Below are positions 1 through 6,610 of a stretch of 28,319 nt of DNA, one piece after another. Source of the DNA: a virus. The stretch lies in IMG/VR virus record IMGVR_UViG_3300046703_000336, positions 1 through 28,319 of that record; one strand, written 5' to 3'. The translations under genes and the position numbers were made by a program. Every line of letters begins with the position of its first letter. Within the stretch, counting starts at the first letter, position 1. The notes under the pieces were generated by a model. It worked only from the letters and a program-made list of their open reading frames with translations, made no database searches and was not told the origin of the DNA.

Positions 1-1
1 T

Positions 2-154
2 CAACTTTGGTGGGACAGCTACGGCCACTCCACCTGCTGGCTCCCGGACCATTTCCACTGCACGATGAAACACTTTTTTGCCGAGTTGCCCCAAGGAATC
101 ACCGCCATCGGTCAAAGCCGGCTGCGCCAGCCGGCCTGGGAGGCCCGCCCGTGA
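2..154 (+). CDS. C-terminal end of an unknown protein (partial)
   Basis: An open frame enters from the left edge and stops at TGA 152-154, giving 50 residues rich in Trp, His and Cys (it begins QLWWDSYGHSTCWLPDHF). The stop overlaps the GTG start of the next gene (GTGA), as in the rest of this operon. The last dozen residues are encoded by a perfect palindrome at 118-136, so the extreme C terminus may be repeat-derived. Lying just before two small membrane proteins, it could belong to a lysis or late cassette, but nothing in the visible part identifies a family. Confidence 0.55.
   Translation, partial: QLWWDSYGHSTCWLPDHFHCTMKHFFAELPQGITAIGQSRLRQPAWEARP
118..136. repeat. Perfect GC-rich palindrome inside a gene end
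   Basis: GCCGGCTG, a 3-base loop CGC, then CAGCCGGC: an 8-bp perfect stem within the last codons of the partial upstream gene. There is no T-run after it, so it looks like a REP-type palindrome and not a terminator. Confidence 0.6.
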
Positions 155-351
155 TCGACCCCGCCAACATTCCGGCACCGGCGCAGGTACAGTCCACGTT
201 AAACGCCTGGCATCTCGTCGCGCTCGGCGTCGGCGCGTTCATCACGCACGTCTATCACACCGTCGTCAACGCCGGCGGCGTCAAACAAATCTGGCGCAAC
301 TTCTGGAGCGGCCCGGCAAAAGACACTCAACCCTCAACTCTCAACCATTAA
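151..351 (+). CDS. Small single-membrane-segment protein (holin-like size)
   Basis: 66 residues from GTG 151, which overlaps the upstream stop. The central segment, about residues 19 to 38 (WHLVALGVGAFITHVYHTVV), is hydrophobic enough for one membrane pass; the C-terminal part is basic and aromatic (KQIWRNFW). The last residues (TQPSTLNH) are encoded by the CTCAACC-type heptad repeat at 326-346, so the original C terminus may have been shorter or different. The stop TAA overlaps the next ATG. Size and a membrane segment next to another small membrane gene would suit a holin or spanin-like lysis role, but no family was recognised. Confidence 0.55.
   Translation: MIDPANIPAPAQVQSTLNAWHLVALGVGAFITHVYHTVVNAGGVKQIWRNFWSGPAKDTQPSTLNH
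326..346. repeat. Heptad repeat, CTCAACC family (3 units)
   Basis: Three consecutive 7-bp units, CTCAACC, CTCAACT, CTCAACC, followed by ATTA and the next ATG at 351. It codes for the C terminus of the upstream gene and fills the translation-initiation region of the downstream gene, where no Shine-Dalgarno sequence remains. Confidence 0.8.
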
Positions 352-692
352 TGGACCCGAATATCCCGGCCGAAATCTTGAAGTGGACACTCATCACCCT
401 GGGCGGCCTGTTGGGTCTGGCGGCCATCATCATTGGGATCGTCATGGCGTTCCGTAAGCCGAACAAGGTGAAGCTCGACGACAACCCGGCCATCAAATAC
501 GAAAAAGCCCCCAAGCGCTTCAATTTTGAACTCTGCAAAACCCAACACGTCCACCTTGAGCACCGACTAGAAGTGCTTGAGCACTGGCGCGCCGAGGAGC
601 TGGTCATCAACGCCAAGCGCAACCAAAAGCTCATGTTCGCGCTCGGAAAGATTGCCCAGAAACTGGGCGTGGACATTGAACCCGCCGATTAA
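351..692 (+). CDS. Small membrane-anchored protein with helical tail
   Basis: 113 residues. ATG 351 overlaps the upstream stop (TAATG). Residues about 11 to 34 (LKWTLITLGGLLGLAAIIIG) form one strong membrane segment followed by positive charges (FRKPNKVK). From about residue 65 the sequence is charged and helical, with regular Leu spacing (HLEHRLEVLEHWRAEELV), suggesting a coiled coil. The layout of a short N terminus, one membrane span and a helical soluble tail is seen in small phage lysis or accessory proteins. Its place just before the terminase genes, paired with another one-span protein, suits a holin/spanin-like or membrane scaffold role. No named family recognised. Confidence 0.7.
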   Translation: MDPNIPAEILKWTLITLGGLLGLAAIIIGIVMAFRKPNKVKLDDNPAIKYEKAPKRFNFELCKTQHVHLEHRLEVLEHWRAEELVINAKRNQKLMFALGKIAQKLGVDIEPAD

Positions 693-696
693 CCCT

Positions 697-948
697 ATGA
701 CCACACGCGAAGCAAAACTTTGCAAAGCCATCCTGGACGAACTGCACGACCTGGACGGTGGCCAATATACCGAGCTGCAAATCCACGGCGCTGTATTCAC
801 GCAAGGCTTGAAGTTCTCCCTGGGCGAGTTGGAAGGAGCCATAGCCATTTGCAACGTTCGGCGCTGGATCGTCGGCGCTCCCGGCGTGGCCGGAAAAATG
901 AAATGGAACATCAGCGACCGCGGCGCGACCGCGCGACTGGAACTGTGA
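697..948 (+). CDS. Hypothetical protein, possible winged helix
   Basis: 83 residues from ATG 697, four bases after the previous stop, ending at TGA directly before the next ATG. The N-terminal half (KAILDELHDLDGGQYTELQI) and the middle (FSLGELEGAIAICNVRRWI) alternate helices and short strands in a way compatible with a small winged helix, and the C terminus is beta-like. Its position before the putative small terminase would suit a DNA-binding or packaging accessory role. This is a guess from composition and place; no signature residues support a family. Confidence 0.65.
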   Translation: MTTREAKLCKAILDELHDLDGGQYTELQIHGAVFTQGLKFSLGELEGAIAICNVRRWIVGAPGVAGKMKWNISDRGATARLEL

Positions 949-1515
949 ATGAAAAAACCAGACAAACTCCGCGCAACGTCGCCGGGCAAACCCGACAGCG
1001 AGCTGACCAAGCTCAAGGCGCGCTGGCGCGATACCATGTCCGAGCCGGCGCGGGAATTCTGGCGGGTGCTCTTTATTTCGCCAACCTCACAGGCGGAAAT
1101 TCGCAAACAGATTTCAGCCAAACTGCATGTCCGGCTGGAGGACGATTCGCAACTGAACCGGTTTCGGGACTGGGAACTGGAGCAACGGCAGATGGACCTG
1201 GAAGCCGAGCGGGCGGCCGAGGAGGAGCGCCGGCTGATCGAGGAACATCCGGACTGGACAAAAGACCAGGTGCGAGAGGATTTGTTGCGGCGTTTCTACA
1301 ACCGCGCCCGGGCGACCGGCGATGCGAAGCTCGGCCTCAAGACCATCGCGGCGGACGCCAAACTGGAATCGCTCGGCTTGGATCGGGAGAAATTAGCGAT
1401 CCTCAAACGCAAGGCGGAACAAGCCGATACGGCCACCGGCATTTTGAAAAACAAGAAACTGACCGAAGACGAGAAACGGCAGCGGATGCTCGAACTGTTT
1501 GGAGTGGGCGCGTAA
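949..1515 (+). CDS. Putative terminase small subunit (Mu gp27-like position)
   Basis: 188 residues, starting directly after the upstream TGA and ending TAATG into the large terminase. It is highly charged and almost wholly helical: a basic N terminus, a segment resembling helix-turn-helix DNA-binding subunits (about residues 42 to 63, with SPTSQAEIRKQISAKL), then a long Glu/Arg-rich coiled coil (about 70 to 105) and a charged C-terminal region. In Mu-like phages the gene immediately before the gp28-type large terminase (gp27, DUF3486) has this kind of helical architecture and recognises phage DNA for packaging. The assignment rests mainly on position and helical composition. Confidence 0.6.
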   Translation: MKKPDKLRATSPGKPDSELTKLKARWRDTMSEPAREFWRVLFISPTSQAEIRKQISAKLHVRLEDDSQLNRFRDWELEQRQMDLEAERAAEEERRLIEEHPDWTKDQVREDLLRRFYNRARATGDAKLGLKTIAADAKLESLGLDREKLAILKRKAEQADTATGILKNKKLTEDEKRQRMLELFGVGA

Positions 1516-3038
1516 TGGCCAACCTAAAATCCACATCCAAAAAGGAAGCCTTCGAGCTTCTGCGCGCGAAGCGCGAGGCCGCGCTCAAGACTGCCGGCAC
1601 GCTTAACGACGTGCCGCTGGATGAACTGGCCGAGCGCGTTAAAAATCATCCCCTGGGCACAAACGTCAACGGTTGGGTGAATCCCTACGCGGCTGATGAT
1701 CCACGCAACCTGCTGCTCGAATATCAGTTTGCGAACCGTGAGGACAAAAGCCGCTTTAAAATTTCCCTCATGGGCCGGCAGACCGGAAAGGATTTCACCA
1801 GCGAAAGCGAAATCGCCGAGGATTGCCTCGTGCGGCCCAAGACCGACTGGATGATTGCCGCGCCATCCGAACGCCAGGCGCTCGACACGCTCGACCAGGG
1901 CAAGACCTGGGCGGAAGGGTTCGATCTCAAGATTGACGATTACCAGGAAACGCGCGAGGGCAACAGCGAGACGCTGTTGCGCAGCGCGCAGATCACCTTC
2001 AGCAACGGCAGCCGCATGCGCGCCGTGCCGGGCAAGCCGGACACCGTTCGCGGACGCAGCTCGAATGTTTATCTGACCGAGGCGGACTTTTTTGAGAACC
2101 CCCAGGCGACACTCCGCGCTATTTTTCCGAGCATCACCAATCCGCTGCGCGGCGGTGAAAAGCGGATGCGCATCGTCACCACACCCAACGGTGCCGGTTC
2201 CGCCTGCCAGAGAATCTGGACCTCCCCCGACGGCGCCCGGATGAAGTGGTCGCGCCATTTCACGACCATTTACCACGCGGTATTGATGGGCCTGCCGGTG
2301 GACGTGGAACAATTGCGCGAGGCGTTCGACGACCCGGACGGGTTCAACCAGGAATATCTCTGCCAGTTCCTCGACACGAACAACGTCCTGCTGCCTTACG
2401 ATCTCATCTTCCTGGCCGAGAGCGCGGATGCCACCGAGATGTGGAACCTCGCCGAGTCTGGAAAATCCAATCCCACTTTTTGCGGCATAGATTTTGGCCG
2501 GACCAACGACCCCACCGTCTGCTGGACCTTGCAACAGGTCGGCGATGTTTTGTGGACCCGTGAAGTTTTGGTTTTGAAAAGCGTCTCCTCACCCGACCAG
2601 GAGCAGATTTTAAAATCACGCATCGCCGCCGCGCAGCGCGTCTGCTTTGACTACACCGGGCCGGGCATCGGCCTGGGAGATTATTTGGTGGACCAGAAGC
2701 GCGGCGGGTTTGGCCAGTGGAAGCCGGAGGAGCACAAGTTCGGCAAGGTGGAACTGTTCACCTTCACACCCAAATCCAAACGGCTTTTATTTCCCACACT
2801 GCGGTCCCGGTTCAAAGATGCCCAGGGCGTTTGTAAAATCCGCGTGCCGGTTTCCACCGTCATCCGGGAAGACCTGCACGAGATGCAGCAAGTCATCACG
2901 AACGGGGAATATAATTATTGGTCGCGCCGCACCCGCGAAGGCCACAGCGACCGCTGCACCGCCCTCGCGCTCGCTGTGCGCGCCGCGGGAGATTTGCGCG
3001 CCACCTGGGGCGGCGGAAGGGGGGCCAGCCTGATATGA
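1515..3038 (+). CDS. Phage terminase large subunit, Mu gp28-like
   Basis: 507 residues; packages DNA into proheads with an ATPase and a nuclease. Visible motifs: Walker A-like MGRQTGKD (residues 86-93), Walker B region VYLTEADF (185-192), coupling motif IVTTPNG (220-226), and an RNase H-like nuclease with acidic residues at D326 (GIDFGRTNDPT), D379 (FDYTGPGIGLGD) and D479 (HSDRC). The GIDFGR/DPT and DxTGxGxxLxD patterns are typical of the Mu gp28 type. ATG 1515 overlaps the stop of the small subunit. The same frame is open far upstream, but that part only shadows the preceding genes. The gene ends ATGA-overlapping a 40-residue mini-gene. Confidence 0.92.
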   Translation: MANLKSTSKKEAFELLRAKREAALKTAGTLNDVPLDELAERVKNHPLGTNVNGWVNPYAADDPRNLLLEYQFANREDKSRFKISLMGRQTGKDFTSESEIAEDCLVRPKTDWMIAAPSERQALDTLDQGKTWAEGFDLKIDDYQETREGNSETLLRSAQITFSNGSRMRAVPGKPDTVRGRSSNVYLTEADFFENPQATLRAIFPSITNPLRGGEKRMRIVTTPNGAGSACQRIWTSPDGARMKWSRHFTTIYHAVLMGLPVDVEQLREAFDDPDGFNQEYLCQFLDTNNVLLPYDLIFLAESADATEMWNLAESGKSNPTFCGIDFGRTNDPTVCWTLQQVGDVLWTREVLVLKSVSSPDQEQILKSRIAAAQRVCFDYTGPGIGLGDYLVDQKRGGFGQWKPEEHKFGKVELFTFTPKSKRLLFPTLRSRFKDAQGVCKIRVPVSTVIREDLHEMQQVITNGEYNYWSRRTREGHSDRCTALALAVRAAGDLRATWGGGRGASLI

Positions 3039-3157
3039 CCAAATTTTCCTCAAAAGCGGCATTCTGGCATCTTTCCCGCCATTCGCCTGCCGGACGCCTG
3101 CTAGACCCCTGCTGTTCGCGGCAGCAGGCAGAATTTTTGGGGGTCACACCCGCATGA
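3035..3157 (+). CDS. 40-residue mini-gene between terminase and portal
   Basis: Short frame with ATGA overlaps at both ends: its ATG (3035) overlaps the terminase stop, and its TGA (3155-3157) overlaps the portal ATG at 3154. The peptide begins MTKFSSKAAFWHLSRHSP and has a Cys pair (DPCCS). This perfect double overlap suggests at least translational coupling, whether or not the peptide has a function. No homology is claimed. The alternative is a chance frame in a short spacer. Confidence 0.45.
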   Translation: MTKFSSKAAFWHLSRHSPAGRLLDPCCSRQQAEFLGVTPA

Positions 3158-5436
3158 ATCCGGATTTTGCCATCAAGGCGGAAAATTTCCTACGCACCCA
3201 GACCGCCATGCGCGACTGGCACAAGGTCGCCTTCCTGACAAAAGATGTCTCAGACGCCACGCTCGGCCAGGGAAATTTCACCCAGGGCATCCCCGCTTTT
3301 TGGTTCGCCCGCGGCATTGACGGCGGCTCAGGCGATCACCTCTCGCAACCCTACGCCGCCAGCGCCTGGGTCCGGCGCGCCATCAAATTTGTTTCCGGTC
3401 CCATCAGCTCCGTTGACCTGGTGTTTTCCCGGCCGTCATCGAGCACGGCCATGCGCCGACACAAAGGCAAGGGACCGCGCCTCTTCACCGCGCGCGGCAT
3501 TGTGCGCCGCGACGCCACCGCCGAGGTCGAACTGCCTCAGATCCGAGAGTTCCTCAAACAGCCCATGCTCGGCCTCACCTACGAAGATTTTGTCGAGGCC
3601 AGCATCGGCTGGATGAAGTTGCAGGAATGTTTCTGGATCATCGCGGATGAAGGTGCGCGCGTGCCGTTTCCGGAAGTGAAGACGAATCCGTTCGCGCCCA
3701 TCATCGTCGCCCGTCCGGACCGGATGCGCGCCACCGTCGAGGCCGGCAAGATCATCGCCTGGAATTTCACCGACGCGAGCGGCAAGGTCTGGGAACTCGA
3801 ACCCGAACAAGTCGTGCGCCTCTTCGGCTGGAATCCTTACGACCCGCATCGCGGCCTGGGCGATTATCCCAGCGCGGCCCTGGCCGCCGAGAGCCATCAC
3901 CTCGGCTCCAAGTTCAAACGCAACCTCACGGCGGACAATGATACCGCGCCCATTATCTCCGCAAAAAACGGAACGCCCACCGACACACAGATCGAGCAGA
4001 TCAAACTTTCCATTGCCGAGCGGCGCTCGGCCCGCATGCGCGGCAACTCCAAGGCGCTCTTCCTGCCCGGCGAGGTGGACGTGCATGATCCCAAGATTCT
4101 ATCCGTGGACGCCGCCTTCATCGCCGGCATGATGGAAGACCGTCACGAAATCTTCATGGCCTTTGGCGTTCCGCCGAGTCTCGCCGACGTGCGCGCGAGT
4201 TATTCCATCGGGCAGGCCAGCGACTGGTTCGCGCTCGTGTTCAATACCTGCATTCCCGAAGGCAACAAGTTTTGCGCCGCGCTCGAATCCCTCATCAAGC
4301 TCCTCACCGGCGAGAGCGTCGAGGTATCGCTCGACTGGGACGATCACTACGTCATGCAGCAGGTCCGCAGCGAACGGATGAAGGATGCGGACAGCCTCTT
4401 CATCAAAGGAATGCCGATGAAGCAGGTGAGTGAGTATCTGAATCTCGGCCTGCCGGAATACGACGAATGGGACCAGGGCTATATGCCCATCAACCTCACG
4501 CCCGTCAGCGCCGCGCAGAATGAAGCCGCGCAGACCGTCGAGCCGGTCACCACCGATGATTTCGCTGAAGGCGAGCCAACAAAGCCTGGTGAAGCGAAAC
4601 CGCCGGTCACGGCCATGCTGCGCGTTTTGAAAATTGGAAAGCAGAAAGCAGAAAGCAGAAATAAGAAAATATGGGAAGCGCACATGCGGCTGCGCGCGAA
4701 GTCGGTCAAGTTGTTCCAGTCCAAATGCTCGAAGGTCTTTAACGACTACCGCGTGACCGCGCTGCGCCGGTTCGAAGCCGCGCAAAAGTCCGTGGTGGCG
4801 GCGGACCTCACCAGCAAAGGTCTCGTGGACGTGATCTTCAACCCCAAGTTGTTCGGCCTCGACCTGTTCAAGGCGCTCGATCCCGTCATGCGCGCCACGC
4901 TGCAGACGGCCGGCGATGAACTCCACGACGAGATCGGCCAGGACGATCCCTGGAAAATGGCGCCGCGCCAGGCGATCAACTTCATCAGTCTGCGCGAAGG
5001 AAAAATAAAAGACGTGGGCGAGACCGCCCAGGCGCAGCTTAACAACGCGCTGGCCACCGGCATTGACGCCGGCGAGACCACCGAGCAACTCGCCGGCCGT
5101 GTGCGCGGCGTGTTCAACGATCTGCAAAAGTTCGAGGCCCGCCGGATCGCGATGACCGAGACCAGCGCGGCCTACGGTTTCGCCCGGCACGAGGCCATGA
5201 CCGATGCCGGCATCGAATACAAAGGCTGGCTCACCAGCCACGGTCCCACCGTGCGCGAAGCCCACGCCCAGGCCGAGGCCGATTACGCCGACAACCCGAT
5301 CCCGCTGGACGAGCCGTTCATCGTGGACGGCGAGGAGTTGATGTATCCCGGCGATGAGAGCGGCTCGCCCGAGAACGTGATCAACTGCCATTGCATCCAG
5401 CTCGCCATGAAAAAACCGGAAGGAGAAACCGCATGA
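3154..5436 (+). CDS. Portal protein fused to Mu F-like head-morphogenesis domain
   Basis: 760 residues. Residues about 60 to 455 are an HK97-type portal: SAWVRRAIKFVSGPISS near the start, the central PYDPHRGLGDYPSAALAAE segment, MMEDRHEIFMAFGVPPSL, and the late DADSLFIKGMPMKQVSEYLNL region. It forms the dodecameric DNA gate of the head. Residues about 600 to 755 match the Mu F/SPP1 gp7 family (PF04233): ARRIAMTETSAAYGFARHEA, a GWLTSH..TVREAHAQ stretch and the terminal NCHC (residues 744-747). The join, about residues 455 to 510, is low-complexity and includes KQKAESRNKK, encoded by a GCAGAAA heptad repeat (4636-4662). GGGAAG (4673-4678) and an in-frame ATG at 4684 lie just after it and could be the old start of a separate Mu F gene. 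Portal and Mu F genes are usually separate neighbours. Confidence 0.9.
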   Translation: MNPDFAIKAENFLRTQTAMRDWHKVAFLTKDVSDATLGQGNFTQGIPAFWFARGIDGGSGDHLSQPYAASAWVRRAIKFVSGPISSVDLVFSRPSSSTAMRRHKGKGPRLFTARGIVRRDATAEVELPQIREFLKQPMLGLTYEDFVEASIGWMKLQECFWIIADEGARVPFPEVKTNPFAPIIVARPDRMRATVEAGKIIAWNFTDASGKVWELEPEQVVRLFGWNPYDPHRGLGDYPSAALAAESHHLGSKFKRNLTADNDTAPIISAKNGTPTDTQIEQIKLSIAERRSARMRGNSKALFLPGEVDVHDPKILSVDAAFIAGMMEDRHEIFMAFGVPPSLADVRASYSIGQASDWFALVFNTCIPEGNKFCAALESLIKLLTGESVEVSLDWDDHYVMQQVRSERMKDADSLFIKGMPMKQVSEYLNLGLPEYDEWDQGYMPINLTPVSAAQNEAAQTVEPVTTDDFAEGEPTKPGEAKPPVTAMLRVLKIGKQKAESRNKKIWEAHMRLRAKSVKLFQSKCSKVFNDYRVTALRRFEAAQKSVVAADLTSKGLVDVIFNPKLFGLDLFKALDPVMRATLQTAGDELHDEIGQDDPWKMAPRQAINFISLREGKIKDVGETAQAQLNNALATGIDAGETTEQLAGRVRGVFNDLQKFEARRIAMTETSAAYGFARHEAMTDAGIEYKGWLTSHGPTVREAHAQAEADYADNPIPLDEPFIVDGEELMYPGDESGSPENVINCHCIQLAMKKPEGETA
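4636..4662. repeat. Heptad repeat, GCAGAAA family (3 units), inside the portal-Mu F gene
   Basis: Three exact GCAGAAA units at 4641-4661 with a partial unit before them. The 26 bases at 4637-4662 are identical to 14637-14662, which is an intergenic copy before the tape measure gene. Here the repeat is translated in frame in the linker between the two domains. Confidence 0.85.
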
Positions 5437-5627
5437 GCAAAACTTTCACCAGGGCTTTGCGCCCGGACATCAAGGTCCGCCGGACCGGCTGGCTCGGCCT
5501 GGGCCGCAAAATCGAAGTCAGCGGCGGCGGCCTGACCTATCGCGTGGACCGCAAGGGCGCGAATGCGGACACCGCCGCCGCCATCAACAGTCGCATCCCG
5601 TTCACGACCATCCGCAAACCGCTATGA
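5433..5627 (+). CDS. Small hypothetical protein
   Basis: 64 residues. ATG 5433 overlaps the portal stop (ATGA), with AGGAG about seven bases upstream. The sequence is basic (RPDIKVRRTGWLGLGRKIEV) with a Gly-rich turn and beta-like composition. It lies between the portal fusion and the prohead protease and overlaps the next gene by ATGA, so it is part of the head operon. No family recognised; a minor head or assembly protein is possible from position only. Confidence 0.65.
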   Translation: MSKTFTRALRPDIKVRRTGWLGLGRKIEVSGGGLTYRVDRKGANADTAAAINSRIPFTTIRKPL

Positions 5628-5926
5628 TCCGCCACCCGTCACCCGTCACCCGCCACCCGTCACCCTGGAGCGATGCCGGGTCGCTGAAAGCCGTCCGCCG
5701 CGAGATGGTCAAGGCGCGCCTGGCGGACACCGTGGCCGTCTCGATGAGTTTGAGAAATTTCTGGCGGCCGCTGGTCCTCTGGCGCGCCGTCAAGTTCATT
5801 TTCCGAAACCAGCGCCGGCAGAAGATCCTCGCGCGCCTGTCGCGCGCCCGCATGGGCTTCGCCTGGCGCGATTCGCGTCCGCTCAAACTCCAACGCCAGC
5901 TCGGCCTCAAACCAAAATTATCATGA
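5624..5926 (+). CDS. Basic hypothetical protein with repeat-encoded N terminus
   Basis: 100 residues with ATGA overlaps at both ends (5624-5627 and 5923-5926). The first 14 or so residues (MIRHPSPVTRHPSP) are wholly encoded by CACCCGT heptad repeats, so the start region looks rebuilt by repeat insertion. The rest is strongly basic and helical (WRAVKFIFRNQRRQKILARL). It could bind nucleic acid or the head interior, but no motif supports a function. The composition of the remaining part matches its neighbours, so the gene body appears genuine. Confidence 0.55.
   Translation: MIRHPSPVTRHPSPWSDAGSLKAVRREMVKARLADTVAVSMSLRNFWRPLVLWRAVKFIFRNQRRQKILARLSRARMGFAWRDSRPLKLQRQLGLKPKLS
5633..5667. repeat. 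Heptad repeat, CACCCGT family (4 to 5 units)
   Basis: Units CACCCGT, CACCCGT, CACCCGC, CACCCGT and a diverged CACCCTG follow one another directly after the ATG at 5624. The whole array is translated as the N terminus of the 100-residue protein. Confidence 0.85.
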
Positions 5927-6609
5927 ACACGATTCGCAGAGTCATCCACCCGGCCCTCAAAATTATTGACGAGAAGAATTTCATCGCCGAGTTCACCGCC
6001 AGCGACGAAACCATTGACCTCACCAACGAGGTCATCCGCGCCGGCGGCTGGCGCTTCAAGTTGGCCAAGAAGAATTTCCCGATGGTCAACTCGCACGACT
6101 ATTCCGACATCCGCAATGTCCTCGGCAAGGTCATCGAGTTCGGCGTCGTCGCCGGCAAGCTCATGAACACGGTGCAGTATGCCTGCGACGTGGCGGAGAA
6201 TCAGCTCGCCCAGTTCGCCTGGAAGATGACCTTGGCCAAATATCTTCCGGCTGTCAGCGTGGGCCTGGTGCCGCTCCTGGTGGCCACGCGCTGGGACGCG
6301 GACAAAAAAAATTACGAATCACAGCGCGCCGACCTGAAGCTCGCGCGCGAGCAGATGCCCGATGTGATCTACATCGAGCAGGAACAAATCGAACTTTCGC
6401 AATGTGTCATCGGCGCGAACCCCAACGCCGTGGCCAAAGCCTACAAGGCCGGCGTGCTCTCCGATGCCGACCTTGATTTCCTTTCCACCGAAGTTGCCAG
6501 AAACAAAATCGCCGACTCGACCGATGGTCCCGCTGCCGTCGAGAAGGCCCGCCAGCGGGTGCGGATGGCCACCTTGATGGAGTTCACCACGAAAATTAAA
6601 AAATTGTAA
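5923..6609 (+). CDS. HK97-family prohead protease (peptidase family S78/U35)
   Basis: 228 residues. It should cleave the scaffolding part of the capsid protein and itself during head maturation. The N-terminal half has the expected pattern: FIAEFTASDETIDLTNEVI, then a catalytic His candidate at H58 (MVNSHDYSDI) and a catalytic Ser candidate at S112 (LPAVSVGLVPL), with hydrophobic strands between. The C-terminal third is helical and charged. ATG 5923 overlaps the upstream stop, and the gene ends one base before the capsid gene. Its place directly before the major capsid protein is the standard one, which supports the call. Confidence 0.85.
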   Translation: MNTIRRVIHPALKIIDEKNFIAEFTASDETIDLTNEVIRAGGWRFKLAKKNFPMVNSHDYSDIRNVLGKVIEFGVVAGKLMNTVQYACDVAENQLAQFAWKMTLAKYLPAVSVGLVPLLVATRWDADKKNYESQRADLKLAREQMPDVIYIEQEQIELSQCVIGANPNAVAKAYKAGVLSDADLDFLSTEVARNKIADSTDGPAAVEKARQRVRMATLMEFTTKIKKL

Positions 6610-6610
6610 T

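Noticed and set aside
720-1514. Upstream extension of the terminase reading frame
   Set aside because: It would overlap two better genes, has an Arg-rich shadow composition, and the TAATG overlap at 1515 is the normal start type here.
1524-2534. Long minus-strand open frame opposite the terminase
   Set aside because: Arg/Gly/Ala-rich shadow of a GC-rich gene; the plus strand carries clear terminase motifs.
4099-5391. 430-codon minus-strand open frame opposite portal-Mu F
   Set aside because: Shadow frame; the plus strand has conserved portal and Mu F motifs over the same bases.
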